From the NCBI GenBank assembly GCA_035541775.1, contig DATKMP010000207.1:1-19190 (forward strand): a DNA stretch of 19,190 bases, written 5' to 3'. The notes beneath the pieces were generated by a model. The model was not told the DNA's origin, did no database searches, and saw only the letters and a list, made by a program, of their open reading frames with translations. The DNA is from DATKMP01 sp035541775 (GTDB lineage Bacteria; Bacteroidota; Ignavibacteria; UBA10030). Both the position numbers and the translations under genes were made by a program. Below, piece by piece: positions 14,639 to 19,190 of this stretch (the stretch's first letter is position 1; each line of letters begins with the position of its first letter).

Positions 14639-14667
14639 AAAAAATCCCAGCTTGTCTGGGATTTTTT
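14639..14667 (+). terminator. Strong intrinsic terminator after tRNA-fMet
   Basis: AAAAAATCCCAG and CTGGGATTTTTT form a 12-bp perfect stem with loop CTTGT, followed by ATTTTC. The A-run on the left gives a T-run on the minus strand too, so it could work in both directions. Confidence 0.93.
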
Positions 14668-14801
14668 ATTTTCTCTATTTTCCATCGGATTGGCTTTTTG
14701 TTTTCATGAATCGACTTTGATAAACTGCAAGCAATTTCGAAATATTTTCCGCATATTCCTTTGGATTCTAATCAGTAAGTGTTGAAGTCATAAAACAAAC
14801 G

Positions 14802-16838
14802 ATGAAAAATAAAATGGATATGCCATCGATGTCCCGCCTGAAAAAAAGGATTTTTTATGCAGCAGTGATTCTTCTTCCTGTCATTTTTTTAGTTTTCCTT
14901 GAATGCATGCTGCGTTGGTTTCACTACGGTGCGGATATTTCTCTGTTTGGGCGTCAAGAAATTTACGGGAAAACATACTATGTCATGAATCCCGATGTAA
15001 AATACCGATATTTTGGATCGATGCCGTTCTCGCCGTCAACCTCCGTTCATTATTTTCTCGTGCCGAAGCCGCAGGGTGTGTACCGTATTTTTTGTTTAGG
15101 AGGTTCGACGACTGCGGGATACCCGTATTATTTTAATTCTGCCTTTCCATCGTTTCTTGCCCAACGATTGCAAACTCTGTTTCCGGAAAAAAGTATCGAA
15201 GTCATAAATCTCGGCATGACGGCGACCAATAGCTTTACCACATTGGATTTTGCGCAAGACATTATGGAATGCCATCCGGATCTCATCATTGTGTATGACG
15301 GGCACAATGAATTCTACGGCGCGCTCGGCGTTGCTTCGAATCAAACTTCCGGCTCTCTGCGATTTCTTACCCGGCTTCGCCTTCGGTTGATTCATATAAA
15401 AACATTTCAGTTACTGCAAAATACAATTTTTAAAATCAGCGCTTTGTTTAGCAAATCGGAGAAACCGACCGCGGCAACCGTGATGGAAAAAATGTCGTAC
15501 GGGCAGTACATTCCTTTTGGAAATCGTACCTATTATGCCGCCTATTCAATTTTTCAAGATAATCTCAACGATCTCAAAAATCTTTGCCGTGCGAATGGAG
15601 TTCCGCTTATTCTCGGAACGCAAGTTTCTAATATTGTGGATCAAGCGCCGTTCATTTCGGAAAACGCGAAAGATATGTCGCAGCAGCAGCGAACAATATT
15701 TCAGCAATATGATAAGAGAGGGTTGGAATGCCAAACGCATGGAAGAATCGATTCGGCAATTTCTTTTTTCAACTCGGCGCTTCATTTGGATTCTCTCTAT
15801 GCGGATGTCCATTATCGCCTTGCACAATGTTATGCTTTGTCTGGAAACAAACAAAAAGCGCTGCAGCAGTATATGCTTGCGCGTGATGATGACGAATTGC
15901 GATTTCGAACGGATAGTAAATTCAATCGGCTCATTCAATCGATGGACGATCGGCAATATTGTTTTGTCGCGGATATTGAACAGGCGTTCAAGTCGTTCTC
16001 ACAGGATTCGCTCATTGGCCATTCATTGATAACGGAACACCTGCATCCGAATCTTCGCGGTAATTTTATCATTGCGCAATGTTACGCACAAGTGATGCGT
16101 AAAAATAATTTGCTTGCAACCGAACAAGAATGGAAAACAGCCGACTCATTCGATGACAACACACTATGGCAAAATCGTTGTGCAACAGAGCTTGATGAAC
16201 GCATGGGCATTCAATCGGTGAACGTGGTAACATCCGGTTGGCCGTTCAAACCGCATGCTCCGACGCTTGAATATATTGCTCCGACGGATACGCTCGAACA
16301 AATTGCTCAAGCATTGGCAACGGCAAAAATTGGTTGGATGGATGCGCACATGCGAATGATCGATTTCTATCGACAGCGCAATGATTGGCGCAGTATGGAG
16401 AAAGAATATAAAACGCTGATCACGATGTATCCCTATGTCCTCGATTTCTACATGCAGCTTGCCAAAACTGATTTTGAAAACCGACGCCTTGATGACATGA
16501 AAACTGTTCTACAGAGTTCTCTTCTTATTTATCCGACTTTGTCCGCGTACCAAGCGTTAGGAAATATTATGCTGGAACAGGGCGATCCAGTCAGCGCATC
16601 GAAATATTTTGAAAAGACGGACGACTTTATGCAGTCTCCTGATGAACGCTTACAGAATTCTTACGCGTTGAGTGTTGCGTATGTGCGGACGGGAGATTTT
16701 CAGAAAGCGCAAAATCGCCTTCTGCAATTATTAAATGAGAATCCGCGCTATGAACCTGCCCGACAATTATTAGCAACATTGAATAAACACATGGGAAACG
16801 CCCTGCAACAAAACATCGATTTTTTTCAATCGCATTAG
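14802..16838 (+). CDS. SGNH/GDSL-family hydrolase with TPR repeats (SxtL-like)
   Basis: A 678-residue protein with a signal-anchor near residues 17-35 (IFYAAVILLPVIFLVFLE), so the bulk is probably outside the cytoplasmic membrane. SGNH blocks: CLGGSTTAG with Ser102, INLGM with Gly138, YDGHNEFYG with Asn169, and TEHLHPNLRG with His415 (Glu412 where Asp is usual). TPR-like helices lie inside the hydrolase region (about 300-365), and more TPRs fill the C-terminus (about 520-665). Likely an esterase or O-acyl-type enzyme acting on a surface molecule; substrate unknown. No clear ribosome binding site precedes ATG 14802; ATG codons at 14814 and 14820 are alternatives. It converges on the DUF5989/carbamoyltransferase/SxtJ-like operon, mirroring the SxtI/J/K/L gene set. 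Confidence 0.85.
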   Translation: MKNKMDMPSMSRLKKRIFYAAVILLPVIFLVFLECMLRWFHYGADISLFGRQEIYGKTYYVMNPDVKYRYFGSMPFSPSTSVHYFLVPKPQGVYRIFCLGGSTTAGYPYYFNSAFPSFLAQRLQTLFPEKSIEVINLGMTATNSFTTLDFAQDIMECHPDLIIVYDGHNEFYGALGVASNQTSGSLRFLTRLRLRLIHIKTFQLLQNTIFKISALFSKSEKPTAATVMEKMSYGQYIPFGNRTYYAAYSIFQDNLNDLKNLCRANGVPLILGTQVSNIVDQAPFISENAKDMSQQQRTIFQQYDKRGLECQTHGRIDSAISFFNSALHLDSLYADVHYRLAQCYALSGNKQKALQQYMLARDDDELRFRTDSKFNRLIQSMDDRQYCFVADIEQAFKSFSQDSLIGHSLITEHLHPNLRGNFIIAQCYAQVMRKNNLLATEQEWKTADSFDDNTLWQNRCATELDERMGIQSVNVVTSGWPFKPHAPTLEYIAPTDTLEQIAQALATAKIGWMDAHMRMIDFYRQRNDWRSMEKEYKTLITMYPYVLDFYMQLAKTDFENRRLDDMKTVLQSSLLIYPTLSAYQALGNIMLEQGDPVSASKYFEKTDDFMQSPDERLQNSYALSVAYVRTGDFQKAQNRLLQLLNENPRYEPARQLLATLNKHMGNALQQNIDFFQSH

Positions 16839-16868
16839 CGACGATTTTCTTTTATTGTTTCGGCCCTT

Positions 16869-16912
16869 GCATTATTCTTTGATGCTTGATGAACTTGTTA
16901 TTAGAATAATGC
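16869..16912. repeat. 10-bp inverted repeat between convergent genes
   Basis: GCATTATTCT (16869-16878) and AGAATAATGC (16903-16912) are perfect inverted copies with a 24-nt loop. The right arm overlaps the stop codon and last codons of the DUF5989 gene. It lies 31 nt after the SGNH gene stop. Without T-runs it is at best a weak bidirectional terminator or an mRNA 3' stabiliser. Confidence 0.5.
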
Positions 16913-17083
16913 GTAGATGAATGGCGCAAGCGCAGATCCTTCCGTTAATACAATCAAAACGCCCATCAACAGTAAAATGACGATAAGCGGGCCCAGCCAC
17001 CATTTTTTCTCCATACGCATAAATGCCCAAAACTCTTTTAAGAGCGTGAACATCGATTTTAATTTTTTAAAAAATTTCGGCAT
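16901..17083 (-). CDS. DUF5989 small membrane protein (SxtK-like)
   Basis: A 60-residue protein, MPKFFKKLKSMFTLLKEFWA and onward, with a basic N-terminus, the KKWWLGPL block, a single transmembrane helix (about 29-48, GPLIVILLLMGVLIVLTEGS) and a short hydrophobic tail ending ALF. The F-W-A-F-M-R-x-x-K-K-W-W-L-G-P pattern is characteristic of DUF5989, a family found beside NodU-type carbamoyltransferases; SxtK of saxitoxin clusters is of this kind. Start is ATG 17083, preceded by GAAGGG at 7 nt. The in-frame TTG five codons upstream overlaps that site and is rejected. It lies 23 nt after the carbamoyltransferase stop, same operon. It is probably a small membrane subunit or anchor for the carbamoyltransferase (inference). 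Confidence 0.85.
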   Translation of the reverse strand: MPKFFKKLKSMFTLLKEFWAFMRMEKKWWLGPLIVILLLMGVLIVLTEGSALAPFIYALF

Positions 17084-17106
17084 GCCTGAACCCTTCAATT
17101 ATTTTT

Positions 17107-18846
17107 TTAATCAAGCGTGAATGTGTCGCTGATCTGCATTGTATATCCTGATTCTTGAATCTTCCGTTTGTCCAATATGAAGCTGCCGAGAATCAGAAAA
17201 TCCATTTCCGTTCTAAAAAAACATTTAATAGCGTCGAGCGGCGAACACACGATCGGTTCGCCGCGGACATTGAACGATGTATTGATCACCACGGGGCAGC
17301 CGGTCAGTTTTTCGAATTCAGCTATGAGGTCGTAAAACAACGGATGGTCTTCGCGCGCAATGGTTTGTAGCCGAGCCGAGCCATCGACATGCGTTACTGC
17401 CGGAATAGTCCTTCGATCAGTCCTTACTTGAGCGACAAACAACATATACGGACTTGGCTGATCGAATTCGAAATACTCTCTTGTTCGTTCGAGCAGTACT
17501 GTGGGTGCAAACGGACGAAAACTTTCACGGAATTTTATTTTCAGATTCACACGCGAATAATTTTCTGGATTCCGTGCATCGGCCAAAATGCTGCGTGCGC
17601 CTAACGACCGCGGACCAAATTCCATGCGCCCTTGAAACCATCCGACAACCTGCTGGTCGGCGATCAACCGGGCTGTTCGTTGTAGCAGTGCTTCAGTACC
17701 GAGTCGTTCAACATTCAAATTCAATTGTTTGAGTACCTGCTCAATAGCGTTGTCGGAATATTCCGGGCCAAGAAAATTATGTTTCCACGTAAACGTGCGT
17801 TCATTTTGCAGCAACATATTATGAATATAAAATGCAGCGCCGACCGCGCCGCCCGCATCGCCTGCGGCAGGTTGAATAAACAGGTTTTGAAATCCTGACG
17901 ACGCAAGCACTTTGCTGTTGGAAACGCAATTGAGCGCAACGCCGCCTGCGAGGCATAAATTTTTACTGCCGGTTTTTTTGTGAAGAGCCGTTGTCATGCG
18001 CAGCATCATTTCATCGGTCACGACCTGAATCGAAGCGGCGACATCTTTATGAAATTGCGTCAATGCCGATTCAGGCATGCGAGGCGGTGCACCGAAGAGT
18101 TTATGAAAATGGCGATTGGTCATCGTGAGGCCGTAATCGTACGCAAAATATTTCATGTTCAATCGAAAACTTCCGTCGTCTTTCAACGAAACAAGTTCCC
18201 GCAAGATTAAATCTGCAAAGATCGGCCTGCCGTACGGCGCAAGTCCCATCACTTTGTATTCGGCGCTGTTCACGCGAAATCCGAGATAGTACGTGAACGC
18301 TGAATATAAAAGGCCGAGCGAATGAGGGAAGCGAATGCTTTGCGTCAGCATCAGCATTTTATCGATTCCGATTCCTTGCGTCGTGGTTTCCCATTCGCCG
18401 ACACCGTCGGCAGTCAAAATTGCTGCTTCCGAAAACGGAGAAACAAAAAAGGCGCTTGCCGCATGCGAAAGATGATGTTCGACAAACAAAAGTTTTGCAG
18501 TATCGCCAAGTTCCTCTCGAATTTTTTGCGGAATCCAGAGCTTTTCTTTCAGCCAGACCGGCATGGCTTTTAAAAACGAAGGCAAGCTTCGCGGAAACGT
18601 CTCTACGTACGTGGTAAGAATCCGTTCAAATTTGGCGAATGGTTTGTCGTAAAATCCAATATACTCAAGGTCATGCGCTTGAAGGTTGCCTGCTTGCAAA
18701 CAGTAGCGAAGAGCGTTCACCGGAAACCCCTGGTCATGTTTTTTGCGTGTGAATCGTTCTTCCTGAGCAGCGGCGACCAAGATGCCGTCTTTAATAAGAG
18801 CGACAGCTGAATCGTGGTAGTAACAAGAAATGCCCAGGATATTCAT
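17107..18846 (-). CDS. NodU/TobZ-family O-carbamoyltransferase (SxtI-like)
   Basis: A 579-residue enzyme that, by family, transfers carbamoyl from carbamoyl phosphate through a carbamoyl-adenylate to a hydroxyl acceptor. The N-terminal YrdC/Kae1-like domain starts ILGISCYYHDSAVALI and has AAAQEERFTRKKHD (25-38), the metal-site EHHLSHAAS (H124, H125, H128), and TADGVGEWE (145-152). The C-terminal domain shows FGPRSLGARSILADAR and NTSFNVRGEPIVCSP. All expected motifs are intact, so it is probably active. ATG 18846 lacks a Shine-Dalgarno sequence (ATCTCCT precedes it) but lies 11 nt after the SxtJ-like stop, suggesting translational coupling. The acceptor is unknown; a surface polysaccharide or lipid-linked sugar is plausible given its membrane partners. 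Confidence 0.94.
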   Translation of the reverse strand: MNILGISCYYHDSAVALIKDGILVAAAQEERFTRKKHDQGFPVNALRYCLQAGNLQAHDLEYIGFYDKPFAKFERILTTYVETFPRSLPSFLKAMPVWLKEKLWIPQKIREELGDTAKLLFVEHHLSHAASAFFVSPFSEAAILTADGVGEWETTTQGIGIDKMLMLTQSIRFPHSLGLLYSAFTYYLGFRVNSAEYKVMGLAPYGRPIFADLILRELVSLKDDGSFRLNMKYFAYDYGLTMTNRHFHKLFGAPPRMPESALTQFHKDVAASIQVVTDEMMLRMTTALHKKTGSKNLCLAGGVALNCVSNSKVLASSGFQNLFIQPAAGDAGGAVGAAFYIHNMLLQNERTFTWKHNFLGPEYSDNAIEQVLKQLNLNVERLGTEALLQRTARLIADQQVVGWFQGRMEFGPRSLGARSILADARNPENYSRVNLKIKFRESFRPFAPTVLLERTREYFEFDQPSPYMLFVAQVRTDRRTIPAVTHVDGSARLQTIAREDHPLFYDLIAEFEKLTGCPVVINTSFNVRGEPIVCSPLDAIKCFFRTEMDFLILGSFILDKRKIQESGYTMQISDTFTLD

Positions 18847-18857
18847 AGGAGATCAAA

Positions 18858-19100
18858 TTAGAATTGATACTTGCATCGGTCGAGTGTTTGATCGCCCGCG
18901 TTGTTGTTGTGCCAGTACGATCGCTGCGCAGGATTCATTTTTTTTTGTAAAAGATCTTTTCGGAACAATCGAACGATCAATGCCATCATGCCGATGAAGG
19001 TCAGATAGACCAGAGAAAGTAAAATCATCGTGTTCACCTTGCCAAGCAAACGTGCAAACGATAACCAAATTGTTTTAATCCTGACGATGAAATTCTTCAT
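18858..19100 (-). CDS. SxtJ-like small membrane protein
   Basis: An 80-residue protein with an amphipathic, basic start and the block FARLLGKVNTMILLSLVYL, leading into one long or two short membrane helices (about 22-44). RLFRKDLLQKKM, SYW and a C-terminal ring-rich end (CKYQF) follow. This pattern (LGKVNT, RLxxKDxL, SYW) is the one I associate with the short SxtJ-type proteins next to NodU-family carbamoyltransferases. Start is ATG 19100; no strong Shine-Dalgarno is seen, and an in-frame non-ATG start at 19148 would add 16 Lys/Arg-rich residues. First gene of the operon with the carbamoyltransferase and DUF5989, behind a predicted promoter with a perfect TTGACA. Confidence 0.75.
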   Translation of the reverse strand: MKNFIVRIKTIWLSFARLLGKVNTMILLSLVYLTFIGMMALIVRLFRKDLLQKKMNPAQRSYWHNNNAGDQTLDRCKYQF

Positions 19101-19154
19101 TGCGCTTTGCCGTTTTTTTGTGTACAAACTTCTTTTCGTAAGAAGCATGATAAA

Positions 19155-19183
19155 AAATTATGGGAATTCGGCATCAATGTCAA
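19155..19183 (-). promoter_or_regulatory. Predicted promoter for the SxtJ-like/carbamoyltransferase operon
   Basis: Minus strand: perfect -35 TTGACA (19178-19183), then TAATTT at 17 nt (19155-19160) or CATAAT at 15 nt (19157-19162). The -35 box is convincing; the -10 choice is ambiguous. Confidence 0.5.
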
Positions 19184-19190
19184 GATAAAA

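Noticed and set aside
14802..19100. A saxitoxin biosynthesis cluster
   Set aside because: Only the I/J/K/L-type genes are present. There is no SxtA polyketide-like enzyme, amidinotransferase or dioxygenase in view, and the module also occurs outside toxin producers by general knowledge.

Overview
This 19.2 kb window (moderate GC, strong AAGGAG-type ribosome binding sites before most genes) looks like chromosome from an anaerobic or facultative bacterium. The gene mix is a tRNA-Gln/prs/rplY housekeeping block, Tat and ferredoxin redox proteins, GcvH-like proteins and a carbamoyltransferase module. This would suit the FCB group (for example an Ignavibacteriota- or Calditrichota-like lineage). 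That placement is an impression from gene style only, not a phylogenetic result. I see no phage, transposon, plasmid or CRISPR signature.

Layout. Positions 1-1968 (minus): promoter, tRNA-Gln(TTG), a degenerate copy of that tRNA, prs (PRPP synthetase) and the ribosomal protein L25 gene, which runs off the left edge. Positions 1991-2676 (plus): a BioY biotin transporter with its own promoter and terminator. Positions 2721-5183 (plus): a two-gene redox unit, made of a Tat-exported DUF362 protein and a membrane polyferredoxin that looks like a NapH-NapG fusion. Positions 5296-5691 (plus): an orphan receiver domain. Positions 9739-5703 (minus): a large cytosolic GH38 alpha-mannosidase followed by a stand-alone ABC-type membrane domain. 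Positions 10139-9884 (minus): promoter, tRNA-Gln(CTG), tRNA-Glu(CTC).

Positions 11751-10171 (minus): two consecutive GcvH-fold proteins, both without the lipoyl-lysine and both ending in a shared T-M-x-D-G-G-V motif. Positions 14468-12035 (minus): an operon of a COG2403/cyclic-2,3-diphosphoglycerate-synthetase-like P-loop protein and ornithine carbamoyltransferase. Positions 14515-14667 (plus): promoter, initiator tRNA-fMet and a strong terminator. Positions 14802-19183: an SGNH hydrolase with TPRs (plus) converging on a minus-strand operon of a small SxtJ-like membrane protein, a NodU/TobZ-type O-carbamoyltransferase and a DUF5989 (SxtK-like) mini-protein.

The most interesting material is: (i) the SxtI/J/K/L-like carbamoylation module outside any toxin cluster; (ii) the pair of non-lipoylatable GcvH-like proteins, one membrane-anchored and one Cys-rich; (iii) the NapH-NapG-like fusion that keeps an internal twin-arginine motif, paired with a Tat DUF362 protein; (iv) the tRNA-Gln leader, where a terminator-like hairpin sits at the predicted transcription start and a scrambled tRNA-Gln copy lies before prs. 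Several predicted promoters share the same design (TTGAxx, 17 nt, TAT-rich -10), which supports the gene boundaries.
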